DNA from: JBHENC01 sp051000345
GTDB lineage: Bacteria > Acidobacteriota > Blastocatellia > Pyrinomonadales > Pyrinomonadaceae
Length of the DNA: 51,344 nt
Assembly: GCA_051000345.1 (NCBI GenBank)
Contig: JBPCOJ010000120.1
Span: forward strand, 1-51,344
Direction: 5' to 3'
Both the position numbers and the translations under genes were made by a program. Shown here in pieces: positions 1 to 7,317 of the stretch (its first letter is position 1; each line of letters starts with the position of its first letter). Under the pieces are notes generated by a model. It made no database searches. It was not told the DNA's origin and worked only from the letters and a program-made list of their open reading frames with translations.

Positions 1-164
1 TTGCGACGTTGCCGGAGGGAGTGGAGATGGTGATGCCCGGAGATAATGTGGCGATGAACATCGAGTTGATAGCCCCGATAGCGATGGAGAAGGGACTCAG
101 GTTCGCCATCAGAGAAGGTGGAAGAACCGTTGGCGCTGGCACTGTTACTGATATCGTTGAATAG
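1..164 (+). CDS. tuf: Elongation factor Tu, C-terminal end (partial)
   Basis: The reading frame open from the left edge encodes the last 53 residues of EF-Tu, the GTPase that delivers aminoacyl-tRNA to the ribosome. The visible part is the end of beta-barrel domain 3, with VMPGDNV, GLRFAIREGGRTVGAG and the terminal VTDIVE, all diagnostic for bacterial EF-Tu. The start lies outside the window. It ends 31 nt before rpsJ, so tuf heads the S10 cluster here, as in many bacteria where the str and S10 operons are joined. It was too short and open-ended for ordinary ORF calling but the family match is unambiguous. Confidence 0.96.
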   Translation, partial: ATLPEGVEMVMPGDNVAMNIELIAPIAMEKGLRFAIREGGRTVGAGTVTDIVE

Positions 165-195
165 CTCCGCGCACGAAAGTTAAGTTGAAGAAATT

Positions 196-519
196 ATGCT
201 GAACGAAAAAATCAGAATCAGACTCAAGGCTTACGATCATCGCGTGTTGGATCAATCCACCACAGAGATTGTCGAGACGGCGAAACGCACGGGCGCGCGA
301 GTCGCGGGGCCGATTCCGCTTCCCACTTTGAAAAATAAGTGGACTGTTCTCAGATCGCCGCACGTCGATAAAAAGTCGCGTGAGCAGTTTGAAATCAGAA
401 CTCACAAACGTCTGATGGATATTCTCGATCCGACGCCGCAAACGGTCGATGCGCTGATGAAGCTAGACCTTCCGGCGGGCGTCGATGTGGAAATCAAAGC
501 GTTCGGCAAAGACAGATAA
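196..519 (+). CDS. rpsJ: 30S ribosomal protein S10
   Basis: S10 of the 30S head; it also works with NusB in transcription antitermination. At 107 residues it is about the usual length. The motifs IRIRLKAYDHRVLDQS, GPIPLPT and the RTHKRLMDI block with the terminal LPAGVDVEIK are classical. It is the first gene of the S10 operon and follows tuf by 31 nt with only a weak purine stretch (TTGAAG) before the ATG. Downstream lies the first heptamer hairpin of the operon. Confidence 0.98.
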   Translation: MLNEKIRIRLKAYDHRVLDQSTTEIVETAKRTGARVAGPIPLPTLKNKWTVLRSPHVDKKSREQFEIRTHKRLMDILDPTPQTVDALMKLDLPAGVDVEIKAFGKDR

Positions 520-525
520 TTAAGA

Positions 526-606
526 GTTTACGGTTTTCTGTTGACAGTTTTCAGCGCGAAAGAAGTGCCTTTACTGAAAACTCAAAACTGAAAACTCAAA
601 ACTGAG
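526..606. repeat. Heptamer inverted repeat, family B (GTTTTCA type)
   Basis: The rpsJ-rplC gap holds two arms built from 7-nt units. The left arm (about 532-554) has GTTTTC/CAGTTTT units. The right arm (574-605) has tandem AAAACTG/AAAACTC units and is largely its reverse complement. The loop between them contains GTGCCTTTACTG. The rplC SD (GAGG) begins inside the last unit. Same layout as 1274-1354, 3701-3783 and 19558-19641. Confidence 0.85.
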
Positions 607-615
607 GATGTGTAG

Positions 616-1275
616 ATGATCAACGGAATCATCGGTAAAAAGGTCGGGATGACGCAGTTGTTCGCCGCCGACGGCACGGTTACTCCCGTGACCGTGATTA
701 AAGCGGGGCCGTGCGTGGTCGTGCAAAAGAAATCTTCCGCCGGGCGCGACGGTTACAACGCCGTGCAACTCGGCCTTGTCGAAGACAAACCCGTGCGCTT
801 GAAGAATGTCAACAAGCCTATGCGCGGCCACTTCGAGAAAACGGGCGGCGGCACACCGCCGACGCGTATCTTGAAAGAGTTTCGTCTCGGTAACACGAAC
901 ACGGAAATGAACGTCGGCGACACGGTGCGTGTTGACCAGTTCGCAGACGGCGACGTGATCGATGTCGTCGGGCGCTCGAAGGGACGCGGCTTCGCGGGAA
1001 CGGTGAAACGCCATAACTTTAAGCGCGGCCCGGAATCGCATGGTTCCATGAACGTGCGCGCGCCGGGTTCAATCGGCCAGTCTGCGTATCCGTCGCGCGT
1101 TATTAAAGGCACGCGTTCTTCGGGTCACATGGGCGATGAACGCGTGACCGTGAAGAGTTTGACGGTGGCGCGCGTTGACGCCGAAAATAATTTACTGATG
1201 GTGCGCGGCGCAGTGCCGGGCGCAACCGGCAGCATCGTAATTATCAAAAAAGCTGCGAGACAAAAGAAGAAATAG
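616..1275 (+). CDS. rplC: 50S ribosomal protein L3
   Basis: L3, an early assembly protein of the 50S subunit that reaches toward the peptidyl transferase centre. It has 219 residues, near the family norm. Visible signatures are the N-terminal IIGKKVGMTQLF and the central KGRGFAGTVKRHNF...GPESHGS...GSIGQSAYPSRV loop, the conserved L3 core. A GAGG Shine-Dalgarno sits 8 nt before the ATG. It is flanked on both sides by family B heptamer hairpins, which separate it from rpsJ and rplD by about 95 nt each, unusually far for an S10 operon. Confidence 0.98.
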   Translation: MINGIIGKKVGMTQLFAADGTVTPVTVIKAGPCVVVQKKSSAGRDGYNAVQLGLVEDKPVRLKNVNKPMRGHFEKTGGGTPPTRILKEFRLGNTNTEMNVGDTVRVDQFADGDVIDVVGRSKGRGFAGTVKRHNFKRGPESHGSMNVRAPGSIGQSAYPSRVIKGTRSSGHMGDERVTVKSLTVARVDAENNLLMVRGAVPGATGSIVIIKKAARQKKK

Positions 1276-1354
1276 TTTTCAGTTGACAGTTTTGGGTTTT
1301 CGGTAAAAGCGTTTCTGTTTCTTGCTGAAAACTAAAAACTGAAAACTCAAAACT
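1274..1354. repeat. Heptamer inverted repeat, family B
   Basis: Left arm 1274-1303 (GTTTTCA-like units) and right arm 1325-1354 (AAAACTG, AAAACTC units) flank a loop with AAAAGCGTTTCTG. It fills the rplC-rplD gap. The 13 nt that follow (GAACGGAGTGAGT) are almost identical to those after the family B copy at 3701-3783 and carry the SD of the next gene. Confidence 0.85.
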
Positions 1355-1371
1355 TGTGAACGGAGTGAGTT

Positions 1372-2061
1372 ATGCCAACCGTTAAGGTGCGCAATCTAAA
1401 GAATGAAGAAGTCGGCGACTTTGAGTTGCCGGACGCGATTTTCGATGCGGAGTTGAACGAAGCGTTGATTCACGCGGCGCTCAGAAATCACAGGGCGAAC
1501 GCGCGCGCTGGCACAGTCGGCACGAAGACGCGCGGCAACGTGTCCGGTTCAGGCCGTAAGCTCTGGAAGCAAAAAGGCACGGGACGCGCGCGCATCGCTT
1601 CGATTCGTTCGCCTTTGTGGAAGGGCGGCGGCAACGTGCACGGGCCGCAACCGCGCGATTGGTCTTACAATCTGCCGAAGAAAATGCGTCGCGGCGCTCT
1701 GCGTTCGGCCTTGTCGGAGCGCGTGCGTGAAGGCAACGTCGTCGTGATAGATGATTTCAAACTCGATCAACCGAAGACGAAGGGTTTTCTCTCTGCGCTC
1801 GGCACGCTCGGTCTCGAAGGCAAAACGCTGATCGTTGATTCACTCGAAAACGATAATCTAATGCTCGCGTCGCGCAATGTGCAGCGCGCGAAGATCGTTC
1901 ATAGCTACGGCTTGAACATTTACGATTTGCTGTATCACGAAAAGCTCGTGCTCTCGCGCCGCGCGGCGGAAGAGTTGACCGAGATGCTCGATCCGCAAAG
2001 CAGAAAAGCAAACGCGCAAAACGGCGGCACAGACGGAAACGCGAATGAGGAGGCGGCATAA
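1372..2061 (+). CDS. rplD: 50S ribosomal protein L4
   Basis: L4 lines the peptide exit tunnel and in some bacteria represses its own operon. The 229 residues include the tunnel-loop segment TKTRGNVSGSGRKLWKQKGTGRAR and GGNVHGPQPRDWSYNLPKK, then the C-terminal Rossmann-like part (ALGTLGLEGKTLIV). The last ~20 residues are a polar Asn/Gly/Ala tail. The SD is GGAG at 1362-1365. Its 3' end contains GGAGG that serves rplW, which starts 3 nt after the stop, so L4 and L23 should be translationally coupled. Confidence 0.98.
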   Translation: MPTVKVRNLKNEEVGDFELPDAIFDAELNEALIHAALRNHRANARAGTVGTKTRGNVSGSGRKLWKQKGTGRARIASIRSPLWKGGGNVHGPQPRDWSYNLPKKMRRGALRSALSERVREGNVVVIDDFKLDQPKTKGFLSALGTLGLEGKTLIVDSLENDNLMLASRNVQRAKIVHSYGLNIYDLLYHEKLVLSRRAAEELTEMLDPQSRKANAQNGGTDGNANEEAA

Positions 2062-2064
2062 CAG

Positions 2065-2370
2065 ATGCGCACAGTTTGGGACATCATCAAGTCGCCCGTG
2101 ATTACGGAAAAGGCTTTGATAGCGAAGGAAGAATCGCAGGACGGACGCCAACTTTTGACCTTCCGCGTTGAGCGTAACTCGACGAAGCCGGAAATCAAGT
2201 CGGCGGTCGAAAAGATTTTTCAAGTCAAAGTAGACCAAGTCCACACGCTCAATTACATGGGCAAGATGGCGCGGCGCGGGCGTCACGAAGGCCGCAAGCC
2301 GTCTTGGAAAAAAGCTTACGTCACCTTGAAGCACGGCGAAAGACCAATAGATTACGGCGAAGCCATTTAA
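2065..2370 (+). CDS. rplW: 50S ribosomal protein L23
   Basis: L23 sits at the tunnel exit and is a docking site for trigger factor and SRP. The protein has 101 residues, normal for the family. It opens with TVWDIIKSPVITEKAL, and has FRVERNSTKPEIKSAVEKIF and the KMARRGRHEGRKPSWKKAYVTL block typical of L23. It starts 3 nt after rplD, using the GGAGG inside the rplD 3' end. A family C repeat follows the stop directly. Confidence 0.97.
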   Translation: MRTVWDIIKSPVITEKALIAKEESQDGRQLLTFRVERNSTKPEIKSAVEKIFQVKVDQVHTLNYMGKMARRGRHEGRKPSWKKAYVTLKHGERPIDYGEAI

Positions 2371-2459
2371 TTGCGGAATGCTGATTTCGGATTGCAGATT
2401 TAAGATATAGAACGAGCGAAATTTTTAATCCGCAATCCGCATTCTACAATCAGCAATCG
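2371..2459. repeat. Heptamer inverted repeat, family C (TTGCGGA type)
   Basis: The left arm starts right after the rplW stop and reads as four 7-nt units (TTGCGGA, ATGCTGA and variants, 2371-2400). The right arm (2427-2459) carries the complementary AATCCGC units. The loop is AT-rich. Only 8 nt separate the right arm from the rplB ATG, leaving no clear SD. Confidence 0.85.
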
Positions 2460-2467
2460 AAAAAGTT

Positions 2468-3298
2468 ATGGGAATCAAAAAGCTTACACCGACATCACCC
2501 GCGAGACGTTACCAGACGTATCTGACGCGCGATGAATTGACCGTCGGCGCGGAGCCTGAAAAGTCTCTGTTAGAGCCGAAGAAGCGTATCTCCGGGCGCA
2601 ACAACGATGGGCGCATTACCGTGCGTCGTCGCGGCGGCGGCCACAAACGCTTTTACCGCATCGTTGATTTCAAGCGCGATAAACCGGGCGTTCCCGGACG
2701 CGTCGCGCAGATTGAATACGATCCGAATCGCTCGGCGCACATCGCGCTCATCGCTTATCTCGATGGCGAGAAGCGTTACATCCTCGCGCCGACGGGTTTG
2801 GAAGTCGGAAAGATGGTGATGAGCGGCGCGGAAGCGGATATTTTGGCGGGCAATGCTTTGCCGATTCGCAATATCCCGCTCGGCACGCAGATTCATAACA
2901 TAGAGCTTCGTCCGGGCAAGGGCGGGCAGATGGCACGAAGCGCGGGCGCATTCGCGCAACTGGTCGCAAAAGAAGGCGACTACGCACAGCTTCGTATGCC
3001 GTCGGGCGAAATCCGTCGCGTGCCTGTCGTGTGCATGGCGACAATCGGGCAGGTCGGGAATACGGAGCATGAAAATGTTTCGCTCGGTAAAGCGGGACGC
3101 ACGCGCTGGAAGGGCATTCGCCCGCATGTGCGCGGTGTTGCGATGAACCCGGTAGATCACCCGCACGGCGGCGGCGAAGGCAAAACGAGCGGCGGGCGCA
3201 ATCCCGTTACTCCTTGGGGACAACCGACGCGCGGCTACAAAACGCGCTCGAACAAACGCACGCAGAAAATGATCGTGCGCGATAGAAGAGTCAAGTAA
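2468..3298 (+). CDS. rplB: 50S ribosomal protein L2
   Basis: L2 is needed for subunit association and peptidyl transfer. It has 276 residues, the standard length. Conserved stretches are RNNDGRITVRRRGGGHKR, the SH3-like core with PTGLEVG, and near the C-terminus GVAMNPVDHPHGGGEGK, which contains the conserved histidine region implicated in catalysis. There is no recognisable SD between the upstream repeat arm and the ATG (AAAAAGTT precedes it). A family C hairpin follows. Confidence 0.98.
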   Translation: MGIKKLTPTSPARRYQTYLTRDELTVGAEPEKSLLEPKKRISGRNNDGRITVRRRGGGHKRFYRIVDFKRDKPGVPGRVAQIEYDPNRSAHIALIAYLDGEKRYILAPTGLEVGKMVMSGAEADILAGNALPIRNIPLGTQIHNIELRPGKGGQMARSAGAFAQLVAKEGDYAQLRMPSGEIRRVPVVCMATIGQVGNTEHENVSLGKAGRTRWKGIRPHVRGVAMNPVDHPHGGGEGKTSGGRNPVTPWGQPTRGYKTRSNKRTQKMIVRDRRVK

Positions 3299-3301
3299 AT
3301 T

Positions 3302-3392
3302 TTAGATTTGCGATTGCCGATTTGCGATTTGAAATCAGCACGGGCTTTAATTTGTATAAGCCTTTGTCCTTACTCGATCGAAAATCGCAAAT
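3302..3392. repeat. Heptamer repeat, family C (TTGCGAT type), partly degenerate
   Basis: The left arm 3304-3334 has GATTTGCGATTGCC-style units. The right arm is reduced to about CGAAAATCGCAAAT (3379-3392). The intervening DNA is longer than in other copies, so this looks like an eroded element. It lies between rplB and rpsS. Confidence 0.7.
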
Positions 3393-3406
3393 GTTCTGGA
3401 GAAATT

Positions 3407-3700
3407 ATGGCGCGTTCACTTAAAAAAGGTGCGTTTGTTGACACTCATGTATTGAAGGCCGTCGAGCGTATTCGCTTAAGCGGAAATAAGCCGCCCGCCA
3501 TTAAGACCTGGTCGCGGCGTTCGACGATTACGCCGGATATGGTCGGCTTGACGTTCGGCGTGCATAACGGAAGACGCCATTTGCCTGTGTACGTGACGGA
3601 AAATATGGTGGGTCATAAGCTCGGCGAATTTGCGCCGACACGTACCTTCAAAGGCCATTCGGGAACGAAGGCGGAGAAAAGCTCGAAGGTCGCCAGATAA
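3407..3700 (+). CDS. rpsS: 30S ribosomal protein S19
   Basis: S19 of the 30S head, contacting S13 and the A-site region. The start is placed at the ATG giving MARSLKKGAFVD, the universal S19 N-terminus, with GGAG just upstream. An in-frame ATG 33 codons earlier would only add translated repeat sequence. The resulting 97 residues match the family (about 92-95). IKTWSRRSTITPDMVGLTFGVHNGR and GHKLGEFAPTRTFKGH are diagnostic. Confidence 0.97.
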   Translation: MARSLKKGAFVDTHVLKAVERIRLSGNKPPAIKTWSRRSTITPDMVGLTFGVHNGRRHLPVYVTENMVGHKLGEFAPTRTFKGHSGTKAEKSSKVAR

Positions 3701-3783
3701 CAGTTCACAGTTATCGGTTTTCAGTTTTCAGCAAGAGGCAGAAATGCTTTCACTGAAAACTTGAAACTGAAAACTCAAAACTG
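3701..3783. repeat. Heptamer inverted repeat, family B
   Basis: Left arm about 3701-3731 (CAGTTTT-type units), right arm 3753-3783 (TGAAAAC, CAAAACT units), loop with AGAAATGCTTTCACTG. It fills the rpsS-rplV gap. It is followed by GAACGGAGTGAGT, the same leader as before rplD. Confidence 0.85.
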
Positions 3784-3798
3784 CGAACGGAGTGAGTA

Positions 3799-4350
3799 AT
3801 GGAAGCAAAAGCGAGTGCGAAATATTTGCGCGGTTCAGCGCAGAAGGCGCGATTAGTCATTGATATGATTCGCGGCAAAAACGTTAATAAGGCGTTGGCG
3901 ATTTTGCAGTACACGAACAAGCGCGCGGCAAACGGCATCGAAGCGTGCGTGCGCTCGGCGATTGCCAACGCGAGCGAGTCTGCGGAGAAGGCGAACGTCG
4001 CCATCGACCCGGATGATTTGTGGGTCAAGGCGTGCTTCGTAGATCGAGGGCCGACGAAGAATCGCACGCGTATGCGTCCCGCACCGCAGGGACGTGCTTT
4101 TCGTGAGCGTCGCCATTTTTGCCATGTCACAGTGCTGCTTTCAAACGACGAGCGCGCGGATGAAACAGTGGGCGGCAAAGCCAACGCAGGCGCAAAGCCG
4201 GGCGTGAGCCGGAATCGTAAACGCGGTGGCGCTGCCGCTGCGCCGCGTGCCAAACGCGCTGTCACACCGAAGGCAAACGCGAGTGTCAATGATGGTGGCG
4301 CAGCAAACGCCGCCGCAACGGGTGCAACGGAAACACCGACCGCCGAATAG
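3799..4350 (+). CDS. rplV: 50S ribosomal protein L22, extended C-terminus
   Basis: L22 contributes the beta-hairpin that narrows the exit tunnel. Residues 1-117 are a complete L22: SAKYLRGSAQKARLVIDMIRGK at the start and the loop GPTKNRTRMRPAPQGRAFRERRH. About 66 further residues form an Ala/Gly/Lys/Arg-rich low-complexity tail (KRGGAAAAPRAKRAV region), which the family normally lacks. The tail is probably flexible and RNA-contacting. The SD is GGAG in the GAACGGAGTGAGT leader. rpsC follows 33 nt later. Confidence 0.96.
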   Translation: MEAKASAKYLRGSAQKARLVIDMIRGKNVNKALAILQYTNKRAANGIEACVRSAIANASESAEKANVAIDPDDLWVKACFVDRGPTKNRTRMRPAPQGRAFRERRHFCHVTVLLSNDERADETVGGKANAGAKPGVSRNRKRGGAAAAPRAKRAVTPKANASVNDGGAANAAATGATETPTAE

Positions 4351-4383
4351 TTTTCCGAAAGATCGAAACGGAGATAAACAACA

Positions 4384-5193
4384 GTGGGTCAGAAAGTTCA
4401 TCCTTACGGCTTCCGCCTTGGTTACAACAAAGATTGGCACTCGCACTGGTATGCGAAGCGTCAGTACGGCGAATTCTTGCTGGAAGATTTGAAGTTGAAG
4501 CGCGACATGAAATCGCGTTTCGCGGGCGCGGGCGTTTCGCATGTTGACATCGAGCGCGCGGCTAATCGCCTGAAGATTATTATTTACACGTCGCGTCCCG
4601 GCATTATCATCGGGCGCAAAGGTTCGGAGATAGACAAGCTCAAGGACGATCTTTCGGCGAAGACCGGGCGCGAAGTTCTCGTCTCGATTCAGGAGATTCA
4701 CAAGCCTGAATTGAACGGGCAATTGCAAGCGGAAAAAATCGCGCAGCAACTCGAGAAACGCATTGCCTTTCGTCGCGCGATGCGCAAGACAATTGAAGAA
4801 TCACAACGCTTCGGCGCGCTGGGCATTAAAGTTAAAATCGCCGGACGCTTGAACGGAGCGGAAATCGCCCGCACCGAATGGTCTTTGCAAGGACAACTTC
4901 CGCTGCATACATTGCGCGCGGATATTGATTACGGCGTGGCTGAAGCGCATACGACTTACGGCGTGATCGGCATTAAAGTCTGGATTTATCGCGGCGAAAT
5001 TCTCGATCCGCGAGCGGCGATGGCGCGCGGCACAGGCTCTGATCCGGTTAATGATCTGCGCGGCGAAGGACGCGAACGCCGCCCGCGCACAAGACGCGAA
5101 CGCGAAGGCGGTGGTGGTCGTGACGGTGAACGCGGCGACAATAGAGGCGGCGGGCGCGGCGGCGATAACAGGCCACGCGGAGACAGACAGTAA
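4384..5193 (+). CDS. rpsC: 30S ribosomal protein S3, with Arg/Gly-rich tail
   Basis: S3 lies at the mRNA entry tunnel. The 269-residue product starts at GTG, giving MGQKVHPYGFRLGYNKDWHSHW, the canonical S3 start, with CGGAG upstream. The KH domain is at about 40-110 (SRPGIIIGRKGSEIDKLK) and the C-terminal domain has GRLNGAEIARTEW and HTLRADIDYG. Residues from about 222 are an RGG-like tail with many Arg, Gly and Asp. Such tails on S3 occur in other phyla but this one is long. Confidence 0.97.
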   Translation: MGQKVHPYGFRLGYNKDWHSHWYAKRQYGEFLLEDLKLKRDMKSRFAGAGVSHVDIERAANRLKIIIYTSRPGIIIGRKGSEIDKLKDDLSAKTGREVLVSIQEIHKPELNGQLQAEKIAQQLEKRIAFRRAMRKTIEESQRFGALGIKVKIAGRLNGAEIARTEWSLQGQLPLHTLRADIDYGVAEAHTTYGVIGIKVWIYRGEILDPRAAMARGTGSDPVNDLRGEGRERRPRTRREREGGGGRDGERGDNRGGGRGGDNRPRGDRQ

Positions 5194-5198
5194 AAGAA

Positions 5199-5270
5199 GA
5201 TGCCGGGTGTTAGATGCCGGATGCTGGTTCTCGTTTTTAACTAATATCTAATCTCTAACATCTGACATCT
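5199..5270. repeat. Heptamer inverted repeat, family A (GATGTTA type)
   Basis: Left arm 5199-5227 (GATGCCG, GTTAGATG, GATGCTG), loop TTCTCGTTTTTAACTA, right arm 5241-5270 with complementary CTAATAT, CTAACAT, CTGACAT units. It lies between rpsC and rplP. The loop matches those at 7864, 8128, 15286 and 17794. Confidence 0.87.
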
Positions 5271-5293
5271 CGATTGAGCGGAGCGAAATTACT

Positions 5294-5722
5294 ATGTTGA
5301 TGCCGAAGAAGGTAAAGCACCGCAAGCAGATGCGCGGGCGTATGACGGGGACGGCGATACGCGGCGGTTCTGTGAGTTTCGGTGAGTACGGATTGAAATG
5401 TCTGGAGCCTGCGTGGATTACGGATCGCCAGATCGAAGCAGCGCGTATTGCGATGACGCGCCACATCAAACGCGGCGGCAAAGTCTGGATACGCATGTTC
5501 CCGGATAAGCCTGTCACGAAGAAGCCTGCGGAAACGCGTATGGGCAAAGGCAAGGGCGCGCCTGAATACTGGGTCGCGGTAGTCAAGCCCGGACGCATTC
5601 TTTATGAGATCGAAGGCGTTGACGAAGCAACGGCGCGCGAAGCGATGAGACTTGCGGCGCAGAAGCTTCCGGTTAAAACAAAATTCGTGACGCGTGCGGA
5701 TCAAGAAGGAGGCGCGATTTAA
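5294..5722 (+). CDS. rplP: 50S ribosomal protein L16
   Basis: L16 binds near the A-site tRNA elbow. It has 142 residues with MLMPKKVKHRKQMRGRM at the start, GEYGLKCLEPAWITDRQIEAARI and MGKGKGAPEYWVAVVKPG, all signature L16 segments. The ATG at 5294 lies 10 nt after GGAG, which favours it over the in-frame ATG at 5300. Its end carries GGAGG that serves rpmC, which begins 2 nt after the stop. Confidence 0.97.
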   Translation: MLMPKKVKHRKQMRGRMTGTAIRGGSVSFGEYGLKCLEPAWITDRQIEAARIAMTRHIKRGGKVWIRMFPDKPVTKKPAETRMGKGKGAPEYWVAVVKPGRILYEIEGVDEATAREAMRLAAQKLPVKTKFVTRADQEGGAI

Positions 5723-5724
5723 CA

Positions 5725-5934
5725 GTGAAGAGACGTGAAGAATTAGATCGTTTGCGCGATATGTCCGCCGATGATTTACGCGGCGAAGCGGCGCGCCTGA
5801 AGGAATCGCTCTTTCGCTTGAACTTTAAGCTGGCGCTCGGCGAAGTCGATGCGGTCAAACGTATCCGCGAAGAAAAAACATCGCTTGCGCGCATTCACAC
5901 GCTTGTACGCGAACGCGAAACGCAGAATGCATAA
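5725..5934 (+). CDS. rpmC: 50S ribosomal protein L29
   Basis: L29 is a small helical hairpin near the tunnel exit, next to L23. The 69-residue protein starts at GTG, read as MKRREELDRLRDMSADDL, and has the LKESLFRLNFKLALGEVDAVKRIREEK core of L29. It is coupled to rplP (2-nt gap) with its SD inside the rplP 3' end. A family E hairpin follows before rpsQ. Confidence 0.95.
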   Translation: MKRREELDRLRDMSADDLRGEAARLKESLFRLNFKLALGEVDAVKRIREEKTSLARIHTLVRERETQNA

Positions 5935-5936
5935 GT

Positions 5937-6005
5937 CGTAAAGGGTAAATCGTCAATCATGAATAGATAAGACGGTTTTGCATTATTACGATTGATGATT
6001 GACGA
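5937..6005. repeat. Heptamer inverted repeat, family E (GATTGAC type)
   Basis: The left arm around 5946-5966 includes CGTCAATCATGAAT. The right arm 5984-6005 has GATTGAT and GATTGAC units and pairs with it. It sits between rpmC and rpsQ. It is the only copy of this unit sequence in the window but has the same layout as the others. Confidence 0.75.
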
Positions 6006-6014
6006 GGTTGAGAG

Positions 6015-6419
6015 ATGGCAGAAGAAGAAAATAATCAACAGGACGTGACGGCAACGATGCCCGATGCAGATGTAGCAAAGGCCACGACTTCGGGCGAGAT
6101 GTTAGCGCACGATGTTGCGCCGAATGTTGACGCGCAGCCCGGCAATGCTTCCGGCACGGAGGCTGGCAAGCGCGGCAGCCGCGCGCAAAAGGTCGGCATC
6201 GTCGCTTCGGACAAAATGGAAAAAACGGTTGTCGTGCGCGTTGACCGTTTGATTAAGCATCCGAAGTACAGACGCTATGTGCGCCGCACATCGAAGTTTA
6301 TGGCGCACGATGAAACGGGCGCGACCATCGGCGACAAAGTGCGTATCATCGAAACACGTCCACTCTCGGCAAGAAAACGCTGGCGCGTCGCAGAGATTGT
6401 GCAGAAGGCAGAAAAGTAA
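6015..6419 (+). CDS. rpsQ: 30S ribosomal protein S17, with N-terminal extension
   Basis: S17 is a 16S rRNA 5'-domain assembly protein. The conserved OB-fold is residues about 55-130 (KVGIVASDKMEKTVVVRVDRLIKHPKYRRYVRRTSKF, then GDKVRIIETRPLSARKRWRV). Upstream of it are about 50 residues rich in Ala, Asp, Glu, Asn and Thr with no resemblance to S17. There is an in-frame ATG ahead of the core (in DKMEK) but starting there would delete core residues, and the SD-like GAGAG is before 6015, so the long form is likely real. Confidence 0.95.
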   Translation: MAEEENNQQDVTATMPDADVAKATTSGEMLAHDVAPNVDAQPGNASGTEAGKRGSRAQKVGIVASDKMEKTVVVRVDRLIKHPKYRRYVRRTSKFMAHDETGATIGDKVRIIETRPLSARKRWRVAEIVQKAEK

Positions 6420-6432
6420 AAGGGCAGAGGAC

Positions 6433-6506
6433 GGATGTTAGATACTGGATGTTAGTAAAGGCAAATCATTCTTCACTAGCATCTGACATCTAGTATCTAA
6501 CATCTG
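6433..6506. repeat. Heptamer inverted repeat, family A
   Basis: Left arm 6433-6456 (GGATGTTAGATA, CTGGATGTTAG), loop AAAGGCAAATCATTCTTC, right arm 6469-6506 with CTGACAT, CTAGTAT and CTAACAT units. It lies between rpsQ and rplN. The loop resembles that at 12834 rather than the main family A loop, suggesting a subfamily. Confidence 0.87.
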
Positions 6507-6524
6507 CGAACAGGGTGAGCAACA

Positions 6525-6893
6525 ATGATTCAGATGCAAACGTCTTTGGACGTGGCGGACAATTCAGGCGCGCGTCGCGTCGAAATGATTATGCCGATTG
6601 GCGGCTCGACGGGCGTCCACGCAAGCCTCGGAGATCGCATCAAGGTCGCCGTTAAGGAAGCTGCGCCGGACGGAGCCGTTAAAAAAGGCACTGTGCAGAA
6701 CGCCGTGATCGTGCGCACGCGCAAGGAAGTGCGCCGCAAGGACGGAACGTACATTCGCTTCGACCAGAACGCCGCAGTGCTTATTAAAGACGACGGCACG
6801 CCCATCGGCACGCGCGTCTTCGGCCCTGTCGCAAGAGAATTGCGCGACAAAAATTATATGAAGATCGTGTCGCTGGCGCCGGAGGTGATATAG
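6525..6893 (+). CDS. rplN: 50S ribosomal protein L14
   Basis: L14 forms an intersubunit bridge with 16S helix 14 and is the RsfS binding site; rsfS is also in this window. It has exactly the usual 122 residues: MIQMQTSLDVADNSGARRVEMI, then RKDGTYIRFDQNAAVLIKDDGTPIGTRVFGPVARELR. The SD AGGGTGAG precedes the ATG. The 3' end contains GGAGGTGAT, serving rplX 2 nt downstream. Confidence 0.98.
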   Translation: MIQMQTSLDVADNSGARRVEMIMPIGGSTGVHASLGDRIKVAVKEAAPDGAVKKGTVQNAVIVRTRKEVRRKDGTYIRFDQNAAVLIKDDGTPIGTRVFGPVARELRDKNYMKIVSLAPEVI

Positions 6894-6895
6894 AG

Positions 6896-7234
6896 ATGGA
6901 AAAGGAAAAAAGGCGCGTCAAGATCAAGAAGGGCGATCAAGTAGTCGTCATCGCCGGACGCGATAAAAGCAAGCGCGGGCGCGTGCTCGAAGTGTCGCCG
7001 ACGAAAGGCAAAGTCAAAGTCGAGGGCGCGGGAATCGTGAAGAAACACCAGCGCGCCAATCCGCAGAACAATCGCGGCGGCGGCATCATCGACAAAGAAG
7101 CTTTTATAGACATCTCGAACGTGCAATTGATCGACCCGCAATCGGGCAAGCCGACGCGCGTGAAATATCACATCGCAGACGACGGCTCGAAGACGCGAAC
7201 AGCAGCGCGCAGCGGACACACGTTTGAAAAGTAA
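6896..7234 (+). CDS. rplX: 50S ribosomal protein L24
   Basis: L24 is one of the two initiators of 50S assembly. The 112-residue protein has the KOW motif (IKKGDQVVVIAGRDKSKRGRVLEV) at about 10-35, followed by VEGAGIVKKHQRANPQNNRGGGIIDKEAFIDISNVQLID. It starts 2 nt after rplN behind a near-perfect SD (GGAGGTGAT), so the pair should be tightly coupled. Confidence 0.97.
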   Translation: MEKEKRRVKIKKGDQVVVIAGRDKSKRGRVLEVSPTKGKVKVEGAGIVKKHQRANPQNNRGGGIIDKEAFIDISNVQLIDPQSGKPTRVKYHIADDGSKTRTAARSGHTFEK

Positions 7235-7317
7235 TTAAAGCGAGAAGAGCGAGAAGGTTTGGAAACGCCTGTTGTAAAAACCGCGAGACCCAAGCCGCGA
7301 GAGGTGAAACAGAAGTT

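Noticed and set aside
3308..3406. Extended N-terminus for S19
   Set aside because: The extra 33 codons translate the family C repeat; S19 starts at MARSLKKG.
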